Program-made: the position numbers and the translations under genes
From: Geosiphon pyriformis
Lineage: Eukaryota; Glomeromycota; Glomeromycetes; Archaeosporales; Geosiphonaceae
Assembly: GCA_016748015.1 (NCBI GenBank)
Contig: JAAOMT010000258.1
Span: forward strand, 6,059 to 70,058
Direction: 5' to 3'
Length of the DNA: 64,000 nt
Notes under the pieces: generated by a model
The model's database searches: none
Told to the model about the DNA's origin: nothing
What the model saw: the letters and a program-made list of their open reading frames with translations, nothing else
In this document: positions 31,440 to 42,889 of the stretch, piece after piece
Layout of the letters: each line of letters begins with the position of its first letter
Position numbering within the stretch: position 1 is the stretch's first letter

Positions 31440-32072
31440 AAATGGAAATACCAGACCATATCTACATCTTAGCTCAACAATTATTTTAGATCTTAAATTA
31501 ACAATAATTGGACATGGAAATTACTATTAACCACCAAACAATCTGCTATCAAAACACCAAGCAAAAAGAAAAAAGTATACTATACTAGTAATCATAAAAC
31601 CAACCAAAAAACTGGTTAGATAAAATAGTAGAAAAAGTGAAAAACACTTTGGGAAAAATATCCATTATGGTTTCAACTGAAAAACTCACCAAAAAAAATT
31701 AAAATCAGTGAATAGAACAACTTTTAATATCATATTGTTATTATTAGTTGGAACAAAAATTGAATATTCAGAAATTATATCTTGATAAATCTAAAAAAAT
31801 ATTTAATTCAGAGATAATACAGAATATTGAAAACATTATTGGAAAGAAAACAAATCTGATACTACACATCAAAACAATCTATTAACTATACACAATATTT
31901 TAAAACTATCCAGAAATATTGCTACATACCAACATAGAGACAATAACCATTAACCAATAAAGAAAATGAACAACTTACAAATTAAAGATATAAGAAGCAA
32001 AATTGAACAAACAATATTAAAAAGAGAAGTTATGGACTTAATTCAAAATGAAAATTTTGACAAAGCTCAATA
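31440..32072 (+). pseudogene. R5 third ORF (tail)
   Basis: Reads 'KKMEIPDHIYILAQQLFQILN*QQLDMEITINHQTICYQNTKQ', then stops and frameshifts, then 'LEQKLNIQKLYLDKSKKIFNSEIIQNIENIIGKKTNLILHIKTIYQLYTIF' and the usual end 'ILTKLNI'/'FDKAQY' with TAA just before the polypurine tract AAAAGGAGAAGATAA (32075-32089). Confidence 0.6.
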
Positions 32073-32089
32073 TTAAAAGGAGAAGATAA

Positions 32090-32691
32090 TATTATTTATA
32101 GAAAAACATACAAAATAATAATAGAAAAAACAGATAGATCAATAAGAGAATAGTAGCTAACATGTAAACATATTGCTTAAAAAATTATAGTACATTACTT
32201 AAGAATGTGAGCAATTTCATAAAACCCAAATTATATATATATAGCAAGAATATTAGAAGCAGAAAAGAGAAGAATTGATACTAAATCTTCCAGTTTAACA
32301 ACATCTTAATTAGAATCATCAATATTAATAAATAATTATTTACTATCTAAATCACTCTTTCCATTATCAATACTTCATGTTGATAATATTCGATACTTAA
32401 TTATACTAAAACAATAGCTCTTGATCACAGCTATTAACAGGATACTAATTTTTTATTGTCTTGGCTTATTTTTTTATTTTATTTTATTTTATTTTATTTT
32501 TGTTTATTGTTATATCCTAATTAATTAAGAATTAAGTACTAAGTTATTGATATCAAGAATAGTTTGATAAAAGACTCATAAAATAAGAATAGAAAACTCA
32601 AAGATTGAAAATAGCTTACTAGAAGGGCATAACTGCCAAAATAAACCAGCTACCATGTTAAAAAAAAAATTTGATAGAATTGTGATTCTGG
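32090..32691 (+). repeat. R5 3' LTR, first part
   Basis: Starts TATTATTTATAG after the polypurine tract. TATA-like element near 32231. T-rich tract with a (TTTTA)n microsatellite at 32469-32500. It breaks at GATTCTGG (32691), where R6 is inserted. The last four bases CTGG are the R6 target duplication. The LTR resumes at 42261. Confidence 0.85.
32469..32500 (+). repeat. (TTTTA)n microsatellite in the R5 3' LTR
   Basis: Five or six TTTTA units inside the T-rich tract that all LTRs of the family share near their middle. Confidence 0.85.
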
Positions 32692-33492
32692 TATTATTTA
32701 TAAAGAAAACATATAAAAGAAAATAGTAAGAAAACAAATAGACCAATAGAAAAGTAGTAGTTAGCAAGTAAGCACATTGCTCAACAATGTGGAACAATAT
32801 TAGAAAATTAGGGCACATTGCTCAAGAAATCATAGCACATTGCTTGAAAATATAAGCAATTTTATAGAACCTAAATTATGTATATATAGCAAGAATATTA
32901 GAAGCAGAAAAGAGAGAATTAGAACCAAAATCTCCTTAGTATCATATCTTTATTAGCATTATTAATATTAATAAATAATTATTTACTATCTAAATTACTC
33001 TTCCCATTATCAACACTTTATGTTGATAGTAATTAATACTTAATTACACTGGAACAATAGCTTTTAATTATGACTATTGATAAAATATTAATATTCATTG
33101 CCTTGGCTTATTTCTTTATTTTTTTTATTTTCTTTTGTTATTTATTGTTGTTAACTAATTGATTAAAAGTTAAAGTGCTGAGTTATTGATATTAAAAATT
33201 GTCTGGTAAAAAACTCTTGCAAAAGAGTAAACACTTGAATTTAAAAATTGCTTACCAGAAAATTGCCAACCATCAAGCCAAGAAAAGAATTGATAGAATT
33301 GTGATTCTAAAAGGCTACTAAAAACAATTATTGAATCTCTGTTCATTATACAAAGAACTCAACCAAAACCTTCAGATTATGGAAACCTTCAGATAACTAA
33401 AATCTTTAGATATTACCAAAATAATTTAGCTATTGAGCACCAAATTATGGATTTGTTATTTAATTTAAGATCCCAAATAATCACCTGTAACA
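32692..33492 (+). repeat. R6 5' LTR
   Basis: 801 bp from TATTATTTATAA to ATCACCTGTAACA. It has a block of 'GCACATTGCTCAACAATGTG'-type palindromes (32780-32870) that the R6 3' LTR lacks, a TATA-like element near 32877, and a T-rich tract at 33110-33150. The PBS follows at 33495. Confidence 0.85.
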
Positions 33493-33539
33493 TTTGGGGC
33501 TCTCTGTAAAATATAAATCTACAGAAAACCAGCACTAAT

Positions 33540-35640
33540 ACACAACTATCTAAAAGTGGTAGAATCAGAAAGAATAAGAACAAACTATTTAGAATTTGCC
33601 AAATTCTTATTCTAGTATTATTGTCAACACTTGAGATTAACCAACAATCACCTATTAGCAGAATCCACCTTCAATTTCTATATTAACAAGAGAATCTTAT
33701 ATTTGCTAAGAGTACCAATAGAAACTAATTCAGCAAAAAGAAATTTCTACAACAAATTAATTCTAAATACCAGCCTACCAGCAAATTATAACTTTACAGC
33801 AATCCTTACTAAAATTAATAGAGAAATTAAAAATCACACTCAACAAAGATACTCCATCATTTACACAAACAAAGACAAAGAAAAAATACAAACACCAGTA
33901 GTAACATCTTAAAGAATACAACCACTTACTTGAAAGAAAACAAGAATAGAATCACCAACCAACTAATCATATCACTATACATCCAGAAGCACTATCAACA
34001 TTTTATCACCAGGCATATTTACCTTAAAAGCAAAACTCTCATTAGTCCAACTCCCATTTTAAAGTAAACAAAAAAAAGCAGAATTATTAAGAACCTATGA
34101 TAATTATTTTGAAGGATTTAAATCGTGATTACCAACACTATCAAGATTTTGATAACCACCATCTCAACCAGATTTCAGAGCCATAAGTTCTTGGAAAGTA
34201 ACAGAATCAGAAGAAGAAGAAAACAAGAATTGAGAATTTAATTATTAAAACCTGATCCCAAAAAACCCAGAAATCAAAACTCTGAATAATCAAACTCAGC
34301 AAAATCAGAACAATCTAAATTCTGATATCATTAATCAGCAAAACTTACCTCTAGAATTCGTGATAGATTTACTATCAGTTGCCACACTATTATTACAGCT
34401 AATATAATCACAACAATTATTTCAACAATCATTACAACAATAACAACAAATTGCAGCACAAATGGCCTACACTCCAATCACCAAAATAGAAAAATTTACT
34501 GGCGAAAAAGATAACACCCAAGTATGATTAAATAATGTGAAAAAAACCATCACAGCCAATAGATAGAACAACACTAGAGTACTACAAGCTATTTCTTATT
34601 TTCTCCAGAATATTGCCGACTTGTAGTATTAAAGTTTGGCCCAAAAACCCAAACTTTTAATGTGTTCAAACAAGAATTTCTAAAATATTTTAGCAACAAT
34701 AATAGCATTAACCACCTAGCTAATATATTCACCACTATTAAACAAGAAAATGTCAAAGCAGTCACTACTTACTTGGGATGCTTTCACAGGAATCTATGTC
34801 AAATTTAGGCAATACAAGCTAATTATTTTACTATGTCACAAATCTTAAATCAATTTATCAGAGATCTGTGCAGTAGCATTTTCCAATATGTATATTCATT
34901 ACATTCAGCAGATTTTCAAGCCACAGTTACAAATGCCCAAGATTTTGAGACAGCTAAATTAGAAGCCAATCATGCCTAAGCTATGAATCTAGTAATAAAT
35001 AGATCATCTGACTTGAATTCCAAATTGAAGCAGTTTAGTAATTTAATCAATCAGAAATTAGAGGAATACTTAACTAACAATCAAGTAATCTATCAACCTT
35101 CACAATAATGTAATAATACAGGAAACTCAAATCATTTTCAAAATCAGGCATGTTTATTATTATCAACCAATTAACCATGGCAATCAAAGATATGTATTTG
35201 CTACAATTGTGGTAAACAAAGTCACATTAGAGTTAGCTGCTAAATTTATAACAATAACTCATAATCAGAAAATCAATATTGAAATCCTGATCGCAGATTT
35301 CAAACTCTAAGTTATTACTCAAATTAAGATCAATATTAATCTAATTATACCCAAATGATATAACAACTAATATATATACCTTCAATATATTAACTAACAA
35401 CACCTGTTATATATCAATTACTGCAGCCACAACTAATTTATCAATCTTAATCCATTCAAATACCACCACAAATGACTGTGCTCAATGAAAATCAGAGGCC
35501 AGGAACTATTCAACAAAACTAGATATCAGCAATAGTTGTTCATCAACCAATTTTCAGCATATTCCAACAACTCTCAAAATCATGTCCAAAAAATTTGGAA
35601 ACTAAGTATACCCAAAACCCAAGTTCTTAAAACTATTTAA
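33540..35640 (+). pseudogene. R6 gag
   Basis: N-terminal open piece 33631-33912 ('RLTNNHLLAESTFNFYINKRILYLLRVPIET' to 'TQQRYSIIYTNKDKEKIQ'). Then comes a Gln-rich middle (34400-34470) and the capsid-like part ('ITKIEKFTGEKDNTQV', 'YFLQNIADL*Y*SLAQKPKLL...', 'MSQILNQFIRDLCSSI'). The zinc knuckle 'CYNCGKQSHIRVSC' lies at about 35193-35234, all four ligands kept. The Tyr/Gln/Pro tail follows to about 35640. Many stops at former Gln codons. Confidence 0.8.
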
Positions 35641-35645
35641 GTCTC

Positions 35646-36210
35646 TTGGTTACTCCAGAAAACACCTCACTTAACAACTTGAAAACCAATCAGAAACCAC
35701 TTACTAACAACATTTTATCAGCAATTGTTACCAATGATAACTCATTAACAGTTATTTTCCCCTTTAAACTTGAGAAACAGTTTGAAATGCCTTTTTTTAA
35801 TAGTGCTGTCCTCAAAGAAAAACCCATAACTGCAATATATATCAATGCTAAAACTGATGATTACTATATTAAGTTAATTTTGGTCAACAGGTCAACAGAC
35901 AACATCATCACTCAACAACTTATGAACCAATTAGATTGCTGAGTTGATTGCACTGTCAGCACTAGAATTATTATTGCTAATAGAGCAACAAAGACTCCAA
36001 TCAGCGATATTGATGACTTCTCTTTTAAAGTTAATGGCATTATTATATCCATCAAAGTCTTAATTATAGAAGTCATCCAATATCAAGCTTTTATTAGTAA
36101 TGACTGGCTGACTAAAGCAAATGCTGTACTTGATTGGACTACTTAAGAATTACAGCTCAGCCAGAATGGACACCACATTCAAATACCAGCCACATACAGT
36201 TATTTTAAAC
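35646..36210 (+). pseudogene. R6 aspartic protease
   Basis: The open piece 35646-35942 runs from the pre-protease linker into 'YYIKLILVNRSTDNIITQQLMNQLDC'. The active-site Asp-Ser-Gly is now Val-Asn-Arg. Downstream, 'TKTPISDIDDFSFKVNGIIISIKVLIIEVIQYQAFISNDWLTKANAVLDWTT' is readable after a stop. The stretch 36210-36440 is a decayed linker with an A-rich run. Confidence 0.75.
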
Positions 36211-36439
36211 CACATACTATATCAGCACTGTTAATTGATTTGGAAAAAGAAAACAAACCTATTTAAGAAGCCTATCAAGTTTTGTAAGCTGATACCAATT
36301 ACAATAAACTGCCACCAGTATTTTCTTGGAATAACAAGAAAAAAGAAAAAAAAAAAGACAAACTTAAAGAAACTACAGCCACAAAAAAAATAACTAATAG
36401 CTAGAAACAATTATACTTACATGAACTCATCAAAGAGCC

Positions 36440-37200
36440 ATCATATATTCTTCTCAAATGTCAAGATTACGACAAGAAACTATTCTTTATGGGAGCATAG
36501 ATAGTACTTGACAAAGACTATTGGACCAAAACACATTATTATTACAATGCCATAGAGAATGCTATGACTATCCAAAAAAACATGGCAAGTGGAATAACAA
36601 ACCATGTCTTACTTGTGGTAAACAATTACTTAATGAGAGAATGTAAAATAACATTTCTGGTTGAAGAGAAATGTGTGATGCTTTATGCTAGTACATGATC
36701 CTTATAAGTAATTGGATTAGTCATAGCACACCTATTATTGCTGCATGACACTGAGTAATTTCTTGTCTGAATGATTATTTACATGACAAAAATAAGATCT
36801 GGTAAATGGTCAATGCCAAAATAAAAAGTGCTTTGTTCAGTAAGATCCTAGAAATAAAAAACAATTCTTTAAAACCAGTTGATATCATCCTCATCTCCAA
36901 TCCAAATGCATTTTTAGATATTGAAACAGGTCCAGAAGAATTTCATGAGCATTACCAGAATTTGGCACTAACAAGAAAAGAGCAAGAACAGCACTTAGAA
37001 GAAATAAATATCTGATTATGTGACTACTGTTTAATTCCATGTGACTTTCAATATTGTAATGAGTGTGACCTCATCTACAATCTACCACTACACATGATCT
37101 ACACAATTCCAGAAGAAGAACCAATCAGCAACTGTACATCAGAATTGGAATCAATATTCTATCTCAATTCAAACTCTGACAACAATGATAATAAAAACAA
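36440..37200 (+). pseudogene. R6 Cys-rich module
   Basis: Cluster one is worn ('LKCQDYDKKLFFMGA'; several Cys lost or frameshifted). The middle helical part is open (36806-37015) and shows 'LEIKNNSLKPVDIILISNPNAFLDIETGPEEFHEHYQNL'. Cluster two is the clearest in the window: 'LCDYCLIPCDFQYCNECDLIYN' at about 37017-37082, a C-x2-C-x3-C-x4-C-x2-C pattern. An acidic Asn/Ser-rich linker with 'SDLTKKQELKWFSDNNENIMP' joins it to the dUTPase domain in frame. Confidence 0.65.
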
Positions 37201-37340
37201 CAGTTCCAGCTCTATTTAAAATGACAATAATAGTAACAACAGTTCAAACTCTGATTTAAACTCAGAACAATATATTGTACTTTCTGATCTTACCAAGAAG
37301 CAGGAACTTAAATGGTTCAGTGATAATAATGAAAATATCA

Positions 37341-38150
37341 TGCCAAAATGCACACATAATATTAATGTAGAATTTGATCTGAAATATCCAGGAAAAGATG
37401 CTATCAAATTGGAATCACATTCATGCATCTGCATTAATCTCAAAGTAGCACTGAAAATTTTAGCAACAATAATGGTTTAATTAGCATCTAGAAATAATTT
37501 AGCAAAAAGAGGAATCAATATCCAAGGAGAAATAATTGACACAAAATATGTAGAAAATATTATCACAATGCTACAAAATAACTTAGAAAAAGTCTATATT
37601 ATAGAGCCAAACAAAAAAATACCATAGACAATATTCCTGTTTTTGGTTAAAATAACTTAATTAGTATCAGTAGAAAACAGAGAAGAATTAAAAATTACAG
37701 CTAGAGGGATTAGTGGATTCAAATCTATAGAGAAAATAGATATACCACTAAATATAACTAAGAAAAAAATTGTTGAAAAAGAAGAAATCATTTTCACTCA
37801 TCAATCAATTTTTATTCTGCTATATAACTAATACATGTTAGTCATAGAAAGGAGAGTAAAAGATAAAGCTTAAATTTTTGAAGTGGAAACTACTATTTGT
37901 AAATCAGGAAAAATTAGATTTATTAATATTTACATACCAGCCAAAAGCTTAAAACATATAAAAATTTCTATTTACAACACAATAGAGAATGTTATTAAGA
38001 TATCAAAAAGAACCACCATCAGATATATAAGCACTAAGATTAAAAAACAACTACTAAACCTTATTTCAGACTTTTCACAACTGTGTGAATATGTAGATAT
38101 TATATTACAAACAATATACAGACAAAAAGAATATTATTTGCTCTAACTGG
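37341..38150 (+). pseudogene. R6 dUTPase domain and linker
   Basis: Motif 1 'THNINVEFDLKY', motif 2 'SRNNLAKRGIN' (RSS changed), motif 3 'QGEIIDTKYVENI' (Asp and Tyr kept), motif 4 'NKKIP*TIFLFL' with a stop, motif 5 'RGISGFKSIEK' (about 37707-37740, badly changed). The linker in the open piece 37883-38146 ('KIRFINIYIPAKSLKHIKISIYNTIENVIKISKRTTIRYIS') leads to RT. The pattern of losses is mainly Gly to Glu, Lys or Arg. Confidence 0.75.
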
Positions 38151-38184
38151 AACAATTAGAACAAATAAACTTGAAAAATTTAGA

Positions 38185-39470
38185 CCCACTACAATATATG
38201 CAGCTAAAGATATTACTCAACAACTTCAACAATATCTTTGCTAGTAAAAATGAATTTGGCAGAACTGACATAATTCAATATCAGATCAAGATTGGAGATA
38301 CAATGTCAATCAAACAAAAAGCATATTGAATACTACTAGCAAGCCATGAAATCATCTGATAAGAAATCAATTGGATGTTAAACAATAAGTTAATTCAATT
38401 ATCAATAAATCTATGGTCATTGCCAATAGTACTAATCTATAAGAAGAATAAAAAAATCTGCTTTTGTGTTAATTACCAAAAACTTAATAGAGTTACAAAA
38501 AGAGATAGCTATTCAACTCCAAAGATCCAAGAACTTTTTGATGCTTTTGGAGAAAAAAAATGGTTTTCAACTTTAAACTTAGACAGTAGTTACTAATAAG
38601 TAGCCATAAAACAAGAAAATAAAGAAAAAACAGCTTTTACAATCCAAGAAAGAAATTTTGAATTTGAATTTATGCTTTTTGGCTTAATGAATGCTTCAGC
38701 TATATTTTAATGGCTTATAAAAATTGTCTATACTGGATTATTGTGGAAATCAGTAGTTGTTTACTTAGATAACACTAATGTGTTCTCTAAGACATTTAAT
38801 GATCATTTACACTATCTTCAACAAGTATTTGAAAGACTAAGAAGAGCCAGATTAAAGTTAAATGCCACCAAATACTTTTTTGGCAAAACAGAATTAAAAT
38901 TTTTAGAACATATTGTGAGCAAAGATAGAATCAAGATAAATTCAGATAAGATTAAGATAGTTAAAAACTTTCCAGTATCTATTAACTTGACTGAATTACA
39001 AGCATTTTTAAGATTTGTGAGTTACTATTACCACTTTATCAAAAACTTTTCCAAACTGGCTCAGCCATTATATTAGCTTTAAATAAAGAACACCAAATAT
39101 GAATGGATAGAAAACCAGCAAAAAGCTTTTGATACATTAAGAAGAAAACTTATTTAAGCTCTAGTACTGATCTATTCAGATCATAGCAAGCCATTTATAA
39201 TTACAACTGATGTATCAGGTCAAGCATTAGAACACTTAGCTATCTATTAGGCAGTCATGAAATAGAAAAAATACTTGAGCCAAAAATTCAACCTATACAC
39301 TAACCATAAAGGATTGACTTTAATTCAGAAACAAAAATTCAGAAATGATTACCATACTAGATAGAAAATAAAACTTTTACTATTTAATTATACAGTACAT
39401 TACAAAAAAAAGAAAAAAAAAATAAAAATGCTGACAGTTTGTCACGAATGAGACAAATCTAAGAATATTT
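38185..39470 (+). pseudogene. R6 reverse transcriptase and shortened RNase H
   Basis: RT: 'LLNNFNNIFASKNEFGRTDIIQYQIKIGDTM', the piece 38375-38596 with 'ICFCVNYQKLNRVTKRDSYS', 'EKKWFSTLNLDSSY', then 'WKSVVVYLDNTNVFSKTFNDHLHYLQQVFERL' (38741-39076). YLDD is YLDN. RNase H starts 'YEWIENQQKAFDTLRRKL' and 'PFIITTDVSGQAL', then jumps to 'EHLAIY'. About 110 bp are missing near 39222, between two GCATTAGAA/GCACTAGAA repeats as judged from R4 and R5. It ends near 39470. Confidence 0.85.
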
Positions 39471-40862
39471 CAATCCAAAAATATAATAAAAAATAAATAC
39501 ACAAAAATATTAACAACTTCAATATTTTATAAATACTTAACAGTTTAAGAAAAAATTATCTCCAAAAGAATAGAACAACATAAAACAACAATCCAAATAT
39601 TTTATTACTTACAAAAATATATTATATTAGAAAAACAAAAAGGATCCAGACCAATTACTTAGAGTAATCATAGAACTAGAGAAAAAAACAATACTATTCA
39701 ATATGTATTCAAATCTAACAGCAGAACATTTTCATAAAGAAACAATTATGGAAAGAACCAGAAAAAGATACTATTGGCCATCTATGTATTCAAACATCAT
39801 CTAATATGTTCAAAATTGTGATGCTTATTAGAAAAAAAGAGGAACAAAACCCAGTAAACCATTAAGACCAATCAAAGTGAAACAACTATTTAATCATATT
39901 GGAATTAACTTAGTTAGATCATTAACAATTACCAGCAAAAGAAACAGATATATTGCAATAGCCATGAATTATCTTACAAAATAGCCAAAAGCAAAAGCAA
40001 TTTAAAGAGCAGATGCAGAATTTATTGCCAAATTTATTCATTAAGATTTGATTTGTCAATATGAATGCCCAAAAAAATTACTATTTGACCAAGGAACTTA
40101 CTTTGTAAATAGAACATTAGCAAAATTAAGTCAAAAATTTGGAATAAAAAGACCATTATTATCCCTATTATATCCACAAAACAATGACTTAATTAAAAGA
40201 TTCAATAGAACATTGTGTAAAGCAATTGCCAAAATCAGTCAAAAAAATCAAGACAAATGAGATTTGTTTATTATTTGCTTATTGAACAATAAAACAAAAC
40301 ATTATACAAGCAACACTATTTGAATCAATATACAATAGAATAACAATACTACCAATAGAGATAGAAATCAGTACATATCTAACTGAACCAATAACAGAAG
40401 ACAATTTCCAAGAAACATTGTTAAGAAGAACATATAACTTAATAGAAACACTAAAAAACAAATAGTGAAAAGCAGCTAATAATATTCAAAAGTTACAAGA
40501 AAAACAAAAAAAAAAACACAATAACCAACTACTAAATAAACCAATTAAATTCAAAATTGAAGACAAAGTATTTTTACATTATACCAAAGTGGAAAAACAA
40601 TGGAGTAGAAAATTTGACCCCAAATGAGATAGACTATTTTACATAGAAAAAATTCTAGGAAATAGAGCTTATAAATTAAGATAAGACAACAAAATTTTAG
40701 CCAAAGCAGCACATAGTAATCGACTGAAACCATATTACTATATAGTATCATCATTCATCAATAATATTCTACAATTAAGAGTACAACAAATACTAATCCA
40801 ACCAGATAAAATTCCACAAGATCTGAAACCAATCATAATTATTGAATCAAATATGTCAAATT
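39471..40862 (+). pseudogene. R6 integrase
   Basis: Linker, then the zinc domain ('AEHFHKETIMERTRKRYYW', 'NCDAY*KKRG'). The core has 'HIGINLVRSLTI' (Asp now Asn), the piece 40048-40260 with 'KLLFDQGTYFVN' (second Asp kept) and 'QNNDLIKRFNRTL' (Glu now Lys). A 12-bp deletion at about 40270 removes part of 'DLFIPSVLFAYQ'. The C-terminal region reads 'KVFLHYTKVEKQWSRKFDPK*DRLFYIEKILGNRAYKLR' and 'HSNRLKPYY' to about 40860. Confidence 0.85.
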
Positions 40863-40897
40863 GAACAACCAAAAAGATATATAAAGACACAGTATAT

Positions 40898-41552
40898 GTG
40901 ACAAAAGCAACAAAAAAAATGGAAATACTAGATTATATTTACATCTTAGCTCAACAATTGTTTCAAGTCTTAAGTCAACAACAATTAAACATAGAAATTG
41001 TTATTAACCACCAAACAATCTGTTATCAAAACACTAAACAAAAAAAAAAGTATATTATACTAGTAATCACAAAAACAATCAAGAAACTAGTCAGACAAAA
41101 TAGTAGAGAAAGTAAAGAACACTTTTGGAAAAATACCCATTATGAATCTAACAGAAAAACTTTCAAAAAAAAATTGGAAACAATAAACAGAACAACTTCC
41201 AATACAATACTGTTACTATTAGTTGAGACAAAAATTAAACATTCAGAAATTATATCTTGATAAAGCCAAAAAGATATTCAATTAAGAAATAATACAGAAT
41301 ATTAAAAATATTATTAGAAAGAAGACAAATCTATCACTGTATATTAGAACAATCTATTGACTACATACAATATTTCAAAATTACCCAAAAATATTGTTAC
41401 ACTCTAACATAAAAACAATTATTATTAACCAATAGAGAAGAATAAACAATGTGCAAATTAAAAATCTAAGAAACAAAGTTGAATAAACAATATTAAAAAA
41501 AAAAGTATTAGACTTAATTCAAAGTGAAGATTTTGATGAAGCTCAATATTAA
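40898..41552 (+). pseudogene. R6 third ORF (tail), best open copy
   Basis: The first 120 residues are open (40898-41260): 'MTKATKKMEILDYIYILAQQLFQVLSQQQ', 'NHQTICYQNTKQKKK', 'ESKEHFWKNTHYES'. A stop and frameshift follow, then 'ISKNYPKIL' type sequence and the end 'DFDEAQY' plus TAA next to the polypurine stretch. A Met at 40898 is a plausible start, shortly after the integrase stop. No membrane segment. Function unknown. It defines the N-terminal half of the ORF whose C-terminal half is clearest in R7. Confidence 0.65.
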
Positions 41553-41566
41553 AAAGAAAGAGATAA

Positions 41567-42260
41567 TATTATTCATAAAGAAAATGTATAAAAGAAAATA
41601 GTAGAAAAACAAATAGACCAATAGAAACCTAAATTATATATATATAGCAAAAGTGTTAAAAGCAGAAAAAAAAGAATCAGAACCAAAATCTTTTTAGTAT
41701 GACATTTCTATTAGTATTATCAATATTAATAAATAATTATTTACTATCTAAATTATTCTCCCTATTATCAACACTTTATGTTAATAGTAACTGATACTTA
41801 ATTATACTGGAACAATAGCTCTTAATTACGGCTATTGATAGGATATTAACATTTATTGCCTTGGCTTATTTCTTTATTTTCTTTTATTTTCTTTTATTTT
41901 TTTTTGTTATTTCTTGTTGTTAACTAATTAATTAAAAGTTAAAGTGCTGAGTTATTGACATTAAGAATTGTTTGACAAAAGACTCCTGTAAGAGGGTAGA
42001 CATTTGAATTTAAGGATTGCTTATTAGAGGATTGCTGACCACTAAGCCAAGAAAAAAATTAACAGAATTGCAATTTTTGGAGGCTACTGAAAACAACTAT
42101 TGAATCTTTGTTTATTATACAAAAGACTCAACCAAAATCTTCAGATTATAAAAACTTTCAAATAACTAAACTTTTAAATATTACCAAGATAATTCAGCTA
42201 TTGAGCACCAAGTTACAGATTTGTTATTTAATTTAAGACTCTAAATAATCACTTATAATA
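41567..42260 (+). repeat. R6 3' LTR
   Basis: 694 bp from TATTATTCATAA to ACTTATAATA. It lacks about 107 bp relative to its own 5' LTR. The palindromic GCACATTGCTC block is gone, and the sequence passes directly from CAATAGAA to CCTAAATTA. The R5 LTR resumes at 42261 with CTGA. Confidence 0.85.
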
Positions 42261-42430
42261 CTGAAAAGCTATAAATAAAACAATACTTGAATCTCTGTCC
42301 ATTATATAAAAGATTTAACTAAAATTTTCAAATACCAAAACTTTCAGATATTTAACAATTATATTAGCTATTGAGCACTAAGTTACAGATTTGTTATTTG
42401 ATTTAAGATTCCAAATAATTACTTGTAATA
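42261..42430 (+). repeat. R5 3' LTR, second part
   Basis: The last 170 bp of the R5 LTR ('AAAGCTATAAATAAAACAA' to ATTACTTGTAATA). They restore a full LTR when joined to 32691. The next four bases ATAA are the R5 right target duplication, after which the R4 LTR resumes. Confidence 0.85.
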
Positions 42431-42828
42431 ATAAGATATTAATTTTTATTTTTTTTCTTATTTTTATATTTTTTTTATATTTTTTTTATTTCTTTGTTGT
42501 TTGTTGATTTACTAACTGATTAAAAAAATTAAGTACTGAGTAATTAATATTAAGAATAGCTTAATAAAAGACTTCAAAGAAACAGTATAGAGTTTAAGAA
42601 ATTTACAGATAGCTTACCAAAAGGGCATAACTGTCAGAATAAGCTGGCCATTATACTAAAAAATAAAATTTGATTGAATTATGATTCTAAAAGACTACTA
42701 ATACAACCATTAAATCTTTGTCTATTATACAAAGAACTTAACCATTAGAATTACTAATCATACCAGCTATTAAGCATCAATTATGAGTTTGTTATTTATT
42801 CCAACCATCTTAATAATCATCTGTAATA
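42431..42828 (+). repeat. R4 5' LTR, last part
   Basis: Resumes the R4 LTR at ATAAGATATTAATTTTTA, which follows the ATGGCTA... piece now flipped at 13274-13284. T-rich tract 42440-42500, the end block, and the terminus CTGTAATA at 42828. The PBS TTTGGTGCTTTCTGTAAAAT follows. Confidence 0.8.
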
Positions 42829-42889
42829 TTTGGTGCTTTCTGTAAAATATAATCTAACAAAAAACCAGCACCAATAGCAACTATTTGAA

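Larger units (their letters stand above)
32692..42260 (+). mobile_element. R6, Ty3/gypsy element nested in the R5 3' LTR
   Basis: Complete plus-strand element: 5' LTR 32692-33492, internal region 33493-41566, 3' LTR 41567-42260. The target duplication is CTGG at 32688-32691 and CTGA at 42261-42264. Removing R6 restores the R5 LTR (GATTCTGG/AAAGCTA against GATTCTGGGAAGCTA in LTR-B). All modules are present. Frames are broken by stops and several deletions. Confidence 0.85.
13195..42430 (+). mobile_element. R5, Ty3/gypsy element nested in the R4 5' LTR
   Basis: Plus-strand element. 5' LTR: 13270-13195 (flipped) plus 23194-23895. Internal region 23896-32089. 3' LTR: 32090-32691 plus 42261-42430, split by R6. 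The target duplication is ATGA (minus strand of 13271-13274) and ATAA (42431-42434). It has every module of the family, all broken by stops. It keeps the intact RT box YLDD and protease box DSG. Confidence 0.75.
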
